Below are positions 27,845-36,842 of a stretch of 64,000 nucleotides of DNA, piece after piece. Origin of the DNA: Hymenobacter siberiensis (GTDB lineage Bacteria > Bacteroidota > Bacteroidia > Cytophagales > Hymenobacteraceae). Position 1 is the stretch's first letter, and the number at the start of each line of letters is the position of its first letter. Made by a program: the position numbers and the translations under genes. The notes under the pieces are model-generated. The model was not told the DNA's origin, made no database searches, and saw nothing but the letters and a program-made list of their open reading frames with translations. The stretch is taken from positions 62,001-126,000 of the forward strand of contig NZ_JAHLZY020000003.1 in assembly GCF_018967865.2 (NCBI RefSeq), read 5' to 3'.

Positions 27845-28402
27845 TTAGACCGTTGCCGGCTGCCAGGCAAACTTCTGGAAAGCGGCATCCACCGGCGTTT
27901 CAGCAACGTGGTTGGTGTAGTTGCTAATCACCTTCTGGGACAAGCCCAGGATAATGTCCAGCACTTGGCGCTGAGTGTAGCCGGCGGCGTAGAAGGCCTC
28001 CTGCTCCTGCTCGGAAACGCGGCCCCGGTTCCGGACCATCGACAGCGTGAAATCGTGCAAAGCCTGTAGCTTTTCGGTGGGCAGCGCCGTTTTGTTGCGC
28101 AGCGCTTCGGTAATGGCCGGGTCTACCTTCATCATGTGGGCAATACCGGTGTGGGCCGGAACACAGTAGTGGCACTCGTGCTCCACGTTGATGGTCTGCC
28201 ACACCACCGTCTGCTCGTCGTTGTTGAACGACGACTCGGTGAACAGCTTGTGCAGCATCTGGTAGGCTTCCAACAGCCCGGGCGATTCGGCCAGCGCGCC
28301 ATGCAGGCCGGGAATCATGCCAAACGACTTCAGGGAGTTTTCCAGAAATGGCTTACTTTTTTCGGGGGCCGTTTCGAGGGTGTGAATTGGGAAAGTGCTC
28401 AT
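27845..28402 (-). CDS. Carboxymuconolactone decarboxylase (AhpD-like) family protein
   Basis: The 185-aa protein has the AhpD-type motif EHECHYCVPAHTG (CxxC plus His, about residues 76-88), the redox or proton-relay centre of this family. It also has helical segments FTLSMVRNRGRVSEQEQEAFYAAGYT and QVLDIILGLSQKVISNYTNHVAETPVD typical of AhpD proteins with peroxidase-related activity. It probably acts in peroxide or reactive electrophile defence. The AraC-family gene upstream in the same direction, 211 bp away, is a possible regulator. Confidence 0.87.
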   Translation of the reverse strand: MSTFPIHTLETAPEKSKPFLENSLKSFGMIPGLHGALAESPGLLEAYQMLHKLFTESSFNNDEQTVVWQTINVEHECHYCVPAHTGIAHMMKVDPAITEALRNKTALPTEKLQALHDFTLSMVRNRGRVSEQEQEAFYAAGYTQRQVLDIILGLSQKVISNYTNHVAETPVDAAFQKFAWQPATV

Positions 28403-28612
28403 GAGATTCTGATTTAAAAAAGTGAATAGGCGCTGCTCAAAGGCGAGGCCTTCTTGGTGGCAGCTTGCTTATCACAAAGGTACCGGCCGCCCAGAGCGGT
28501 CAAATGGACAATACGTTCTACGTTATGGACATTTGGGCCACGGCTGGTTTTGTCGGGGCTTGCGGGAGGAACCGGCATGCCCGACGCAGCCGGGCGGCCC
28601 GTGCCACCAGCG

Positions 28613-29488
28613 TTAGCCTACCCGGGCGTCGTTGCCCTCCGGCGAATACAGGGCGTGCGTGGCCCGGTAATTACTGGGCGTGACGCCTTCTTTTTTGCCA
28701 AACAACCGGGTGAAATATAACGGGTCGTTAAATCCGGATTCGTAAGCAATTTCCCCAATCGATAAATCGGAAATGATAAGCAGCTCCTTGGCTTTCCGCA
28801 GCTTTTCATTAATGAAATAGTGCGTCGGATTATCGTTGTATATTTTCTTAAATGCCCGTTTAAAAGCCGATAAGCTCAGGCTGCATAGCGCGGCCAGCTC
28901 CTCGATACTCAGATTGGAGTGCTTATGCAGGTCGATAATATTTTTAACATTGATATTTCGCGAAGAATATAAGTCGGTTACTAATTCCAGAATAGAGGCT
29001 GCATTTTTAGTCTGCACCAATAGCAGAACCAGCTCCTTTATCTTTAATTCCAGCAAGTCATCGTTGACCAGCGCGGGGTTCTGGAAATAAAATTCCAAAG
29101 ATTCGATATACCGGGAAATTACGCTCTCATTGGCAATAACGTTGCTTTTGCCGTCGTAGGCGCGCTTCTCAATCAGGGCCGGCAGCTCGGTGCTGTATAT
29201 TTGCTTTAGAATATCGGGGTATAAATGAATGGCTAGAACTTCAACCGTATCGCCCGCTATTTTATTGATAAAATCCAGAAAATAAGTCCCGCATTTCATC
29301 AGCACCGCCTCCTGATTTTCTATCAGCAGGCTGTCTTCCACTGAAAGCAGCTTGGTGCCGGCTCCCCTTATCTGGATAAAGCAGCCTTCGTTATGAAAAA
29401 TAGCTTCGTACCGATAAGGGGCGCTAATCAGTACCTTTTCAATGATGACTTTTTCCTTGTATGAAAAAGTTTTTCGTTCGATAATCAT
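28613..29488 (-). CDS. AraC-family transcriptional regulator
   Basis: The 291-aa protein has an N-terminal sensing region (residues 1-180, beta-rich, no clear ligand motif) and a C-terminal double helix-turn-helix. That part reads HSNLSIEELAALCSLSLSAFKRAFKKIYNDNPTHYFINEKL, then SDLSIGEIAYESGFNDPLYFTRLFGKKEGVTPSNYRA, the standard AraC signature. The gene is clearly more AT-rich than its neighbours, with frequent AAA, ATA and TTT codons, which suggests recent acquisition. It likely regulates the CMD gene, and two direct repeats upstream may be its own operator. Confidence 0.9.
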   Translation of the reverse strand: MIIERKTFSYKEKVIIEKVLISAPYRYEAIFHNEGCFIQIRGAGTKLLSVEDSLLIENQEAVLMKCGTYFLDFINKIAGDTVEVLAIHLYPDILKQIYSTELPALIEKRAYDGKSNVIANESVISRYIESLEFYFQNPALVNDDLLELKIKELVLLLVQTKNAASILELVTDLYSSRNINVKNIIDLHKHSNLSIEELAALCSLSLSAFKRAFKKIYNDNPTHYFINEKLRKAKELLIISDLSIGEIAYESGFNDPLYFTRLFGKKEGVTPSNYRATHALYSPEGNDARVG

Positions 29489-29515
29489 AGGGAAATGGAA
29501 TAGTAGCCGGGCATT

Positions 29516-29545
29516 GTTTGGTGCCCCTGACTCGTTTGGTGCCCC
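29516..29545 (-). promoter_or_regulatory. Two direct repeats upstream of the AraC gene
   Basis: GTTTGGTGCCCC occurs at 29516-29527 and 29534-29545, 18 bp apart start to start and 27 bp before the regulator's ATG. AraC proteins bind direct repeats at roughly two helical turns, so this is a candidate autoregulatory operator. Confidence 0.45.
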
Positions 29546-29772
29546 GCGCCGGTAGCAAAGTATTGGCGGCCCGCCGTGCTGGCCGGACGGGCGAGGCGGC
29601 AGCCCGCTACAAGCAGTGCAGGCGGGCCACCGCGAGCAACTGGATTAGCAGAAACTGCGGGGCACTGCATAAGGTTGTCGGGCCGTGGCCCTTGGCCAGC
29701 GAAGGCAGGCTTTTGCAAAAAAAAACTGCGGTTTTAGCCAGCCCGATGCTGCCGGGCTGCGTAAGCAGGGCC

Positions 29773-30534
29773 ATGGTTACCCGACGTTTTGTTTTATCCT
29801 CCCTCGCCCTGGTCACTGCCGCTGCGGCCCTGCCCATTTCCATGTCCGCCATGGCTGAAGCCCCCAACCGCCCCAAGCTGCTGATTTTCGACGTCAACGA
29901 AACCATGCTCGACCTGGGCAAGCTGCAGCGGGCCGTCAACCAGGAATTTAAGTCCGAAACGGCCTTCAAGCAGTGGTTTTCGCTGCTGCTGCAATACTCG
30001 CTGGTCGATACTGTGACCGGTAACTACCACAACTTCGGGCAGATTGGCGATGCCGCCCTCGACATGCTGGCCCAGGCCCTGGGCCAGCCGGCGCGCCCGG
30101 CCGCCCGCAAAAAGGAGCTGCTCACGCTCATCACCGAGCTGCCCCCGCATCCCGATATCATTCCCGGTCTCACGGCGCTGCAAAAGGCGGGCTTCCGCAT
30201 GGTCACGCTCACCAACTCGCCCGATGCCACGGTGCAAAAGCAGATGGCCTACGCCGGCCTCACCGGCTTTTTCGAGCAACTGCTCAGCATCGACGCGCTC
30301 AAGCGCTACAAGCCCCACCCCGACACTTACCACAGCACCTGCGAGAAGTTGAAAGTGGCTCCCGCCCAGGCCATGCTGGTGGCCGCCCACGGCTGGGACA
30401 CGGCCGGGGCGCAGCTGGCCGGCCTGCAGGCGGCTTTTATTGCCCGCCCCGGCCAGCAAATCTACCCGCTGGCCCCCGCGCCCACCCTCACCGGCCCCAC
30501 CCTGCCCGACATTGCCCGGCAGCTGCTGAGCTAA
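29773..30534 (+). CDS. Exported haloacid dehalogenase type II-like hydrolase
   Basis: The 253-aa protein starts at the ATG at 29773. The N-terminus MVTRRFVLSSLALVTAAAALP has a twin-arginine pair before a hydrophobic stretch, so Tat export is possible. The HAD core has motif I FDVNETMLDL (first Asp), motif II VTLTNSPDA, a motif III lysine in ALKRYKPHPDTY, and motif IV as VAAHGWDTAGA. That order matches type II 2-haloacid dehalogenases, which hydrolyse carbon-halogen bonds of short acids. An exported version is unusual because the family is normally cytoplasmic. A strong terminator follows. Confidence 0.85.
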   Translation: MVTRRFVLSSLALVTAAAALPISMSAMAEAPNRPKLLIFDVNETMLDLGKLQRAVNQEFKSETAFKQWFSLLLQYSLVDTVTGNYHNFGQIGDAALDMLAQALGQPARPAARKKELLTLITELPPHPDIIPGLTALQKAGFRMVTLTNSPDATVQKQMAYAGLTGFFEQLLSIDALKRYKPHPDTYHSTCEKLKVAPAQAMLVAAHGWDTAGAQLAGLQAAFIARPGQQIYPLAPAPTLTGPTLPDIARQLLS

Positions 30535-30566
30535 GCCCGCCGTCGGTTGCGGTTCAAACACCAAAG

Positions 30567-30622
30567 CCGCTGGGCCGCCCGGATACACTGATTGTATCCG
30601 GGCGGCCCAGCGGTGTTTTTTT
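30567..30622 (+). terminator. Strong intrinsic terminator after the HAD gene
   Basis: CCGCTGGGCCGCCCGGATACA pairs exactly with its reverse complement across a CTGAT loop. The T-rich run TGTTTTTTT follows. The stem is 21 bp, the clearest intrinsic terminator in the window. Confidence 0.9.
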
Positions 30623-30676
30623 AGGGCGTGGTCAGGGTGTCAACGCCAACGGGTAAGCCTGGCGAGGCAAAACAGG

Positions 30677-31074
30677 CTAGGCCAACGGGTGCGCGACGGT
30701 AGCGCGCTGGGTGCTGAAAAAGCCGCCCAGCACGACCCCAAACACCAGGCGGCCCAGCAGACCCATGGCCCGCATAAGAGCAAACATCACCTGGGCCATT
30801 GCAAATACCAGCATGCCGTAGGCCGCGCCCCGCGCCACGGGGCTGCCGATGGGCAAACGCTGGTTGAAGAAAAAGGCATAGGCGGCGGTGAAGACCACCC
30901 CAATCATAAAATGCATCATCCAGCCCACCATGTCTGAGGTGCCCAGCATGCCGCCGAGCATGGCCCCAATATTCATGGGGGGCATGCCCATCATCGGGGC
31001 CATCAGAGCATCAGCAGGGTCATGGCACCAGTGGCCACCAGGCCGGCTACGAGAATTTTTATGGGAGTAGTCAT
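30677..31074 (-). pseudogene. Small membrane protein (DUF6789-like), frameshifted
   Basis: From the ATG at 31074 the reading is MTTPIKILVAGLVATGAMTLLML and then TGA. In another frame it continues MAPMMGMPPMNIGAMLGG, MVGWMMHFMIGVVFTAAYAFFF, YGMLVFAMAQVMFALMRAMGLLGRLVFGVVLGGFF to 30677. Joined, the two parts give a normal four-helix membrane protein of about 131 aa. The junction is a 2-base insertion at ATGCTCTGATGG. The stop and the next ATG overlap as TGATG, so coupled translation of two parts is conceivable. The family name is given from memory. Confidence 0.7.
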
Positions 31075-31325
31075 GGCAATAATTGAAAAAGGTTGGAGTG
31101 TGTGTGGCCCCGGCCGTTCCGGAGACAGGGCAGTAGTTCAACTCTTTTGCCCTAACCTTACAATTGCGCGCAAACTTTTTTCATCAGTTCCGCTCCTGGC
31201 TGGTCATGCCTTGCCGCCGGCTCCTGTGCTTACCACCTGCCCTGAGACGGAAAATGCACCATCTCCAGCCAATGCCGGCGGGTATCGGTGCGCCGCCGCA
31301 CAATTGCCCCGCTCTGGCCAGGGTC

Positions 31326-32771
31326 TTATTGCAGCTTAAAAGCCACATCGAGCGCCGTTTGCAGCAGCGACGATACTTCCTGGTGCTCCACGATGAGCTT
31401 CTGGTTGATGCGGGCCGCCACCGGGTACGGGTACACTTTGTCGAAAATCTCGCTGATGCCCAGCCCGCTGGCATTGGCCAGAATCAGCTCCTGAATGAGC
31501 TCGCCCGCGCCAGGGGCTACCATGGCTCCACCCAGAATGCGGCGCTTGCGGCCGGGCAGCGGCAGGGCATTCTTCTCGATAAAGAGCAGCAGGCGGCCGT
31601 CGCGGTAGCTGTCCACCACGGCCCGGTCGTCGTCGGCAAAGTCGGTTTCCCAGCGTTCGTAGGCCGTGCCGCGCTTGTCGAGCTCGGCGGCATCAAGGCC
31701 GAAGTGCGCCACCTCGGGGTCGGTGAAAGTGACCCAGGAGAAATGGTCATAGCTCAGCTTTTTCTTCAGGGGCGAGAAGAAATTGAATAGCAGCAGGCGC
31801 ACGTGCAATTCGGCCCCGTGGCTGAATTTGAGTGAATTGGCCGCATCGCCAGCCACAAAAATATCGGGATTGGTGGTTTGTAGGTGCTCGTTGAGCCGGA
31901 TGTGGCCTTTCTCGTCCACTTCCACTCCGGCCTGCTCCAGCTGCAGCCCTTCAAAGCTCACGTGCCGCCCAATGGCCACGTACACCACGTCGAAATTCAC
32001 CGAAAGCGAGTCGCCGGCTTTGGGCTTCACGCGGGCCTGCGAGGCCGACGTGAAAGCCTCCACTTCGGCCTCCAGGTGAATGGTAAGGCCCTCGGCCCGC
32101 AGCCGCTCGGCCAGTACGGCCCGGATGACGGGGTCCTCCTTTTCGAGGATGCTGGCCCCGTGGTGCACGATGGTCACCTGCGACCCCAGCCGCTGCATGG
32201 CCTGGCCCAATTCCACGCCGTTGGGGCCGCCGCCCACCACCAGCAGGCGCCCGGGCAGCTCGCGCAGGTCCCACACGCGCTGGTTGTCATAAAGACGCAC
32301 CTGCGCCGCGCCGGGCACCTCCAGCTGCTGCGGGCGCGAGCCGGTGGCTACCACCAGCTTGCGCCCGGTGTAGGTGTGGCCGTTGATTTCCACGGCGTGG
32401 TCGCCCACAAACCGGGGCGTGCCGATTTCGACGGTGATGCCCAACCCGCGCAAATAGTCCGGGTTTTCGTGGTGCCGAATGATATCCTGCCGGCCCTGCA
32501 CGTAGGCCATTACTTTTTCCATGTCGGCGGGGCCGCTCACCTGCAAGCCAAACTGGGTGGCCTGCCGGGCCTGGTGCACCTGCCGCGCGGCATGAATAAG
32601 GGCCTTGCTGGGCACGCAGCCGTGGTTTAGGCAGTCGCCACCCACATCTTCGGGGGTCAGGTCGATGAGTAGCACCCGCAACTTGATGCGGGCCATAAAC
32701 AGGGCCAGTCCCAGCCCGGCCGAACCGGCCCCAAGCACAATCAGGTCAAAATCAGCAGCATCTTCGGCCAT
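31326..32771 (-). CDS. Dihydrolipoamide dehydrogenase/mercuric reductase-like flavoprotein
   Basis: This 481-aa FAD-dependent disulfide oxidoreductase has the FAD motif LIVLGAGSAGLGLALFMAR and redox cysteines 47 and 52 in GGDCLNHGCVPSKALIH. NAD(P) binding is LLVVGGGPNGVELGQAMQRLG, followed by DIFVAGDAANSLKF. The interface domain includes PEVAHFGLDAAEL. No N-terminal heavy-metal domain and no C-terminal cysteine pair are present, so mercury reduction is unlikely. It belongs to the broad group of soluble disulfide oxidoreductases of unclear substrate. An IS begins 12 bp upstream of its start and may alter its promoter. Confidence 0.88.
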   Translation of the reverse strand: MAEDAADFDLIVLGAGSAGLGLALFMARIKLRVLLIDLTPEDVGGDCLNHGCVPSKALIHAARQVHQARQATQFGLQVSGPADMEKVMAYVQGRQDIIRHHENPDYLRGLGITVEIGTPRFVGDHAVEINGHTYTGRKLVVATGSRPQQLEVPGAAQVRLYDNQRVWDLRELPGRLLVVGGGPNGVELGQAMQRLGSQVTIVHHGASILEKEDPVIRAVLAERLRAEGLTIHLEAEVEAFTSASQARVKPKAGDSLSVNFDVVYVAIGRHVSFEGLQLEQAGVEVDEKGHIRLNEHLQTTNPDIFVAGDAANSLKFSHGAELHVRLLLFNFFSPLKKKLSYDHFSWVTFTDPEVAHFGLDAAELDKRGTAYERWETDFADDDRAVVDSYRDGRLLLFIEKNALPLPGRKRRILGGAMVAPGAGELIQELILANASGLGISEIFDKVYPYPVAARINQKLIVEHQEVSSLLQTALDVAFKLQ

Positions 32772-32782
32772 AATATCTTTAG

Positions 32783-33847
32783 TAGGACTTACGCATTTTG
32801 GGGTACTTTAAGCAAAACCGCCCGCTCATGCCGACTCAAACTGCTTGCATCGAGTACCTGCTCAGTACGTCCACGAACTGCACCTGCACGCATTTGGCCG
32901 CCCATCTGCCCGATGTAAGCCACGACCAGGTGAATCGGTTTTTGCGCACGAGCACACTGCCAATCAATTTGTTGTACGAATTAGTTCAGCCCTTGTTCCA
33001 CGATTCGCCGGAGGCTTTTCTGCTCGTCGACGACAGCGTACAAGACCAACGCTACCGCCGCTTTATCGCCCTGGCCAAGCGGCAGTATTCGGGCAACGTG
33101 CACGGCATGGTCACCGGCATTGGGCTGGTCAATTTGGTGCATAGCAGCGGCGAAGCCGGGGATTTCCTCCCCCTGGATTACCGCATCTACGCGCCCGACC
33201 AAGACGAACAGACGAAAAACGACCATTTTCTGGCCATGTTTGACCAGGTTGTGGCGGAGGGCAAACTACTGGCACGTACCATTTTATTTGATTCCTGGTA
33301 TGCGGGCAGCACGAATTTGAAACGCATTCATCGTGCTGGTTGGACGTTTTTCGCGACCCTGAAAGGCAATCGGTTGGTGAGCCTGGCCAAAGAAAGCGGC
33401 TACCAAGGCCTGACTACGCTAGCGCCGCCGCCCGGCGGTTGGAGTCAGGGCGTGGAAGTGCGCCTGAAAGAAGTGCCCTTTGGCGTAAAACGCTTCAAGC
33501 TAGTGACCACGAACGGCGATACTTAATGATTCATTGCCAATTACTTGGCTGCTCATCTGACCCGCGAAATAGTAATTGAAGCCGTGCAGGTGCGTTGGCA
33601 GGTAGAGGAGTTTCTCCGCAGCTTCAAACAGTTGACGGGGTCGGAGAAGTGCCAGTGCCGGAAGGAGGTGGCGCAACGCAACTACTTGACCTGTTGTTAC
33701 TGGGCGTGGGTATCGCTGCGTCAACACGCCCGCCGCATGGGGCAAACTATTTATCAGGCGCACCAACAGCAATGGGCACCCGACCTGCGGCAGTTACTCC
33801 AAAAGCCACTCATTTAAGCACTTGTATAGTCGAGTGCGTAAGTCCTA
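32783..33847. mobile_element. IS4/IS701-type insertion sequence with inactivated transposase
   Basis: Terminal inverted repeats TAGGACTTACGCA (32783-32795) and TGCGTAAGTCCTA (33835-33847) bound a 1065-bp element. No clear target duplication is seen. It lies directly upstream of the flavoprotein gene. Confidence 0.85.
32828..33817 (+). pseudogene. DDE transposase interrupted by two consecutive stops
   Basis: From the ATG at 32828 the frame encodes MPTQTACIEYLLSTS, LLVDDSVQDQR (first Asp), ARTILFDSWYAGSTN (second Asp) and TFFATLKGNRLV. It then meets TAA TGA at 33524-33529 and resumes in the same frame as FIANYLAAHLTREIVIEAV and QVRWQVEEFLRSFKQLTG (Glu region). Two substitutions would restore it (for example GAA TGG), so this is a recent inactivation rather than a frameshift. 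Confidence 0.85.
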
Positions 33848-34095
33848 TTAAAAAAGGTCAGGGTTCAACGTTAACAAGTCGTTTTCGTCTCATTAAGTCA
33901 TCTATTGCGGTCTTTAATGGCCACTGATTAACGAGATAGCTAGAACGTGCGCTTTCAAAGGGCAAAAGGTGCTCGTCAGGCGAAGCTGCCCTAAACACCT
34001 TAAAACGGCCTTCTTACGAGATGCCTCGCCCGCCACAAAACCAGGGGACTCCAACCCGGCCGGCCAGTGCTCCCTACTGTTGTTTTCCGTTTCTA

Positions 34096-34214
34096 CTATT
34101 GTGAGCCCCCAAACAGCCGCCGCACCAGCGGCACCAGCAGCAGTACGAGCAACAGGCGGCCCGGTGCGGCCCCAGTCAGGAAGGCGGCGGCTAAGAGATT
34201 ATTCAGATAGGCTT
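34096..34214 (-). pseudogene. 3' end of a membrane-protein gene cut by the IS at 34215
   Basis: Read on the minus strand from the IS edge, an open frame encodes AYLNNLLAAAFLTGAAPG, then RLLLVLLLVPLVRRLFGGSQ and a TAG at 34096-34098. A hydrophobic helix with a basic end suggests a membrane-protein C-terminus. No family is recognised. The adjoining 248 bp (33848-34095) hold nothing evident. Confidence 0.4.
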
Positions 34215-35528
34215 TAACTCTACTTTGGCAGGTTGTTGGTTGGGTGTAGGGGCGGGGGTCGTACCCGCCCCTACTCTACCCTACTATTTTTAGTAATTGA
34301 TTTTTAGCAAGTTGCCTCGTAATCCAGTTCAGTAGCGTTTCAACCAAGCGGGCCAATGGGTCCTCGGGCAGGGTCAGCGGGCGGGCGAGTTGGCGGAGCA
34401 GATTGAGGCCGTGGCGGCTCAGGCTGGCGGCCCGGTAGCCGTGGTTTTTGCGGGCAATGGGCTGGCGGCCGCCGTGGGCGGCCGCGCCCACGCCCAGACA
34501 AAACGCGTAGGCCAGGCTGACCAGGGCCACGAGCTTGCGCAGCTTTTGGAAACAGCGCAAGTGGGTGGCTTCCAGGTTAAAGCCCCGCCCTTTCAGATTT
34601 TGAAAGCATTGCTCAATCGTCCAGCGCTTGGCATAGAGTTGCTCGAGGTGGTTCAGACCGGCCGTGGCAAACAGGAAGACAAACGCGTCCGCCGCCACGG
34701 CCTTGACCCAGACCTGCCCCCAGACTCCGTCGACCTGCACGTGGGCGAAGCGGCGCACCTGCCCCGGCACCAGGCCCAGGTCGGCCACGGCCTGCCGCCG
34801 GCCGTCGGCGTGGGTCAGGCAGTGGTGCTTGGGCAGGCGCATGACAAAATTAAGCCCATTGTCTTTGAGCCACTTGAACCACGCATGGCCGACAAATTCC
34901 CGGTCGCCCACGACCAGGCCGATGCGGTCTTTGCCCAGCAAGGCCAGGCACTTTTCGAGCACCGCGATGCGGTCGGCGGCGTTGGAGTTGCCGCTGCGGT
35001 TGTCGAGCAGGTGCCAATAAAGGGGCACGTGGACCTCGCCCGTGCCGACGGTGACGAGCAGGATGTTCACTTGGCACTGGCCGAAGTCCCACTCCGTGCG
35101 GTCGAGGCATAAGCGCAGCTTGCCCTGCGCAGGCAACAAACTCAGTAAAATCCTGGCCACCAGTACGTAATTGAGGTCTACTTCGCGGAAAAAGTCCTGA
35201 ATGCGCGTTTCGTTCGAGGCGGGCTTGGCCGCGTCATTGAGGTGCTGGGCCACCTCGCCGAATTGCACGTTGCGGCTCTTTATCAGGCCAAGAATAAACT
35301 GGCCCACAAACTTTTGGCGGGACAAGTGGCCCACAAACGGGGCCTGCTGCAAAAGCGTCGTAATTTTAGCGGCGAAGTGTTGCTTCACGGGGCAGAACGG
35401 GTTTTTGGTGGTGTCGTAACCCCAAAGGTCGGGCTGCCCCGTTTTTGTACCTGAAAAATAGTAGGGTAGAGTAACCCGCCCCTACACCCCGGAAGCCCCA
35501 ATTAGCTCAATCTGCCAAAGTAGAGTTA
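34215..35528. mobile_element. IS4-family insertion sequence with long structured ends
   Basis: The 1314-bp element has inverted ends TAACTCTACTTTGGCAGGTT and its near-complement ending GCCAAAGTAGAGTTA. Inside each end is a GTAGGGGCGGG/CCCGCCCCTAC hairpin. The same end sequences bound the 119-bp MITE at 59905-60023. The last three bases of the element are the stop codon of the neighbouring desaturase-fusion gene. Confidence 0.85.
34276..35388 (-). CDS. IS4-family transposase
   Basis: This 370-aa DDE transposase starts with GTG at 35388. Catalytic residues appear in LCLDRTEWDFG (D1), LVVGDREFVGHAWF (D2) and YAKRWTIEQCFQNLKGRGFNLE, which has the Y-2x-R-3x-E-6x-K signature of IS4 proteins. Length and motifs are complete, so the element may be active. 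Confidence 0.9.
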   Translation of the reverse strand: MKQHFAAKITTLLQQAPFVGHLSRQKFVGQFILGLIKSRNVQFGEVAQHLNDAAKPASNETRIQDFFREVDLNYVLVARILLSLLPAQGKLRLCLDRTEWDFGQCQVNILLVTVGTGEVHVPLYWHLLDNRSGNSNAADRIAVLEKCLALLGKDRIGLVVGDREFVGHAWFKWLKDNGLNFVMRLPKHHCLTHADGRRQAVADLGLVPGQVRRFAHVQVDGVWGQVWVKAVAADAFVFLFATAGLNHLEQLYAKRWTIEQCFQNLKGRGFNLEATHLRCFQKLRKLVALVSLAYAFCLGVGAAAHGGRQPIARKNHGYRAASLSRHGLNLLRQLARPLTLPEDPLARLVETLLNWITRQLAKNQLLKIVG

Positions 35529-36842
35529 AGTCGTCTGCTCCCGGATGGTGCGCAGAATCTGGTCGGCGGCCTCGTCGCTGGACACGCCGTAGCCGTTCAC
35601 CAGCGTGCCTTTGAGATTGAAGCGGGCGGAGGAAATGGCGTATAGCACGGCTTCATCGGCCGGGTCGGTAGGGCCTTCGAAGCGGAAGTGCTGGTCCACC
35701 ACAAACTCCTCGGGGGCCAGCAAAATAGCCGAGCGCTGCCCAGCCAGGTAGGCTCCGTGCAGGTTGAAGTCCTCGGTGTAGCCCTCCTTTTTGAGTCGGG
35801 CCAGTGTTTGGGAAAGCGTCGTTAGCGTGTGCATCGGGGACAGGAAAAAAAGACGAGGTGATGGGTGATTGGGGCATACTGCGGGGGCATTTTTAGCCCG
35901 TTCGGGGGCCGGCGCCAGGGTTTCAGGGGCCGCTAGTTGCTGTTGCAGCTGCCGGGCTGTCTGGCCCGAGTTGTTGGGGGCCCAGCCGGGCGGGTAAAAC
36001 ACGTATTTCAGCTTGTCGGACCACGAAGCGGCCTGCCGCACGTCGTGCCCGAGGTGCTGAAACTCGTGGGCAAAAATCGTCCAGGGATGGAACGAGGCGG
36101 GTGGTGAGAGCACCCCAAACTGCCGCACCTCGGGATGGCGGCTGTCGAGGTAGGTGCCAAAGAGCCGGTCCCAGATGATGAGGATGCCGCCGTGGTTTTT
36201 ATCCAGAAAAGCGTGGTTGCAGGAGTGGTGCACCTGGTGCAGCTGCGGGGTATTGAACACCTTCTCTGCCCATCCCAGATGCGGGATTTTCTGCGAGTGC
36301 AGGAAGAACTGGTAGAGCGAGCTAATCGACATGGCCAGCACCACCATCACCGGCGGGAAGCCCAGCGCCGGCAGCCACAGCCAGAAAACGGGCTTGTAGA
36401 AGAAAATCACCCAGCCGTTGCGAAACGCCGTGCCCAGGTTGAAGTGCTGCGACGAGTGATGCACCACGTGCGCCGCCCACAGCACCCGCACCGTGTGGCT
36501 GAGCCGGTGGTGCCAGTAGAAGCTCAAATCGTCGCCGAGGATAACCAGCACCCAGACCACGGCCGAGGCCGCGCTCAGCGCGTCGTAGCCCAGCCAGCGC
36601 TGCCGCACGGGGCTTAGCGCCGTGAACACGACGTAGAACACAACCAGCGTCCCGGCCTTGGTGGCAATGCCCAGCAGCGTGGCCACCAGCCCCATGCCAG
36701 CACTGGCGGCCGAGTCGCGCCACTCGTAAAGGTGCTCGTCGTGCCGGGCGCTCAACACCGCTTCCAGCAGAATCAGCGCTATGCCCAGCGGCACCAAGTA
36801 AACTTTCGGGTCCTGGAATTCTATTAAGAGTAGCATAGACAT
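35526..36842 (-). CDS. Sterol desaturase-like hydroxylase fused to a PRPP-synthetase-like small domain
   Basis: From the ATG at 36842 (MSMLLLIEFQDPK) about 330 residues form a sterol desaturase-type membrane di-iron enzyme with motifs HHRLSH, HVVHHSSQHFN, HQVHHSCNHAF and FAHEFQHLGH. After a low-complexity linker (QLQQQLAAPETLAPAPE, then PNHPSPRLFFLSP) comes a 102-aa domain from MHTLTTLSQTLARLKKEGYTEDFNL to LRTIREQTT. It resembles the small proteins often labelled phosphoribosylpyrophosphate synthetase in Bacteroidota, which are usually separate genes. The linker sequence reads like a former intergenic region made open, so gene fusion by loss of a stop is likely. The final TAA is supplied by the IS end. 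Confidence 0.8.
   Translation of the reverse strand: MSMLLLIEFQDPKVYLVPLGIALILLEAVLSARHDEHLYEWRDSAASAGMGLVATLLGIATKAGTLVVFYVVFTALSPVRQRWLGYDALSAASAVVWVLVILGDDLSFYWHHRLSHTVRVLWAAHVVHHSSQHFNLGTAFRNGWVIFFYKPVFWLWLPALGFPPVMVVLAMSISSLYQFFLHSQKIPHLGWAEKVFNTPQLHQVHHSCNHAFLDKNHGGILIIWDRLFGTYLDSRHPEVRQFGVLSPPASFHPWTIFAHEFQHLGHDVRQAASWSDKLKYVFYPPGWAPNNSGQTARQLQQQLAAPETLAPAPERAKNAPAVCPNHPSPRLFFLSPMHTLTTLSQTLARLKKEGYTEDFNLHGAYLAGQRSAILLAPEEFVVDQHFRFEGPTDPADEAVLYAISSARFNLKGTLVNGYGVSSDEAADQILRTIREQTT

Noticed and set aside
33969-34217. 82-codon plus-strand frame next to the IS4-type element
   Set aside because: Low-complexity A/P run; the minus strand has a more convincing membrane-protein tail.
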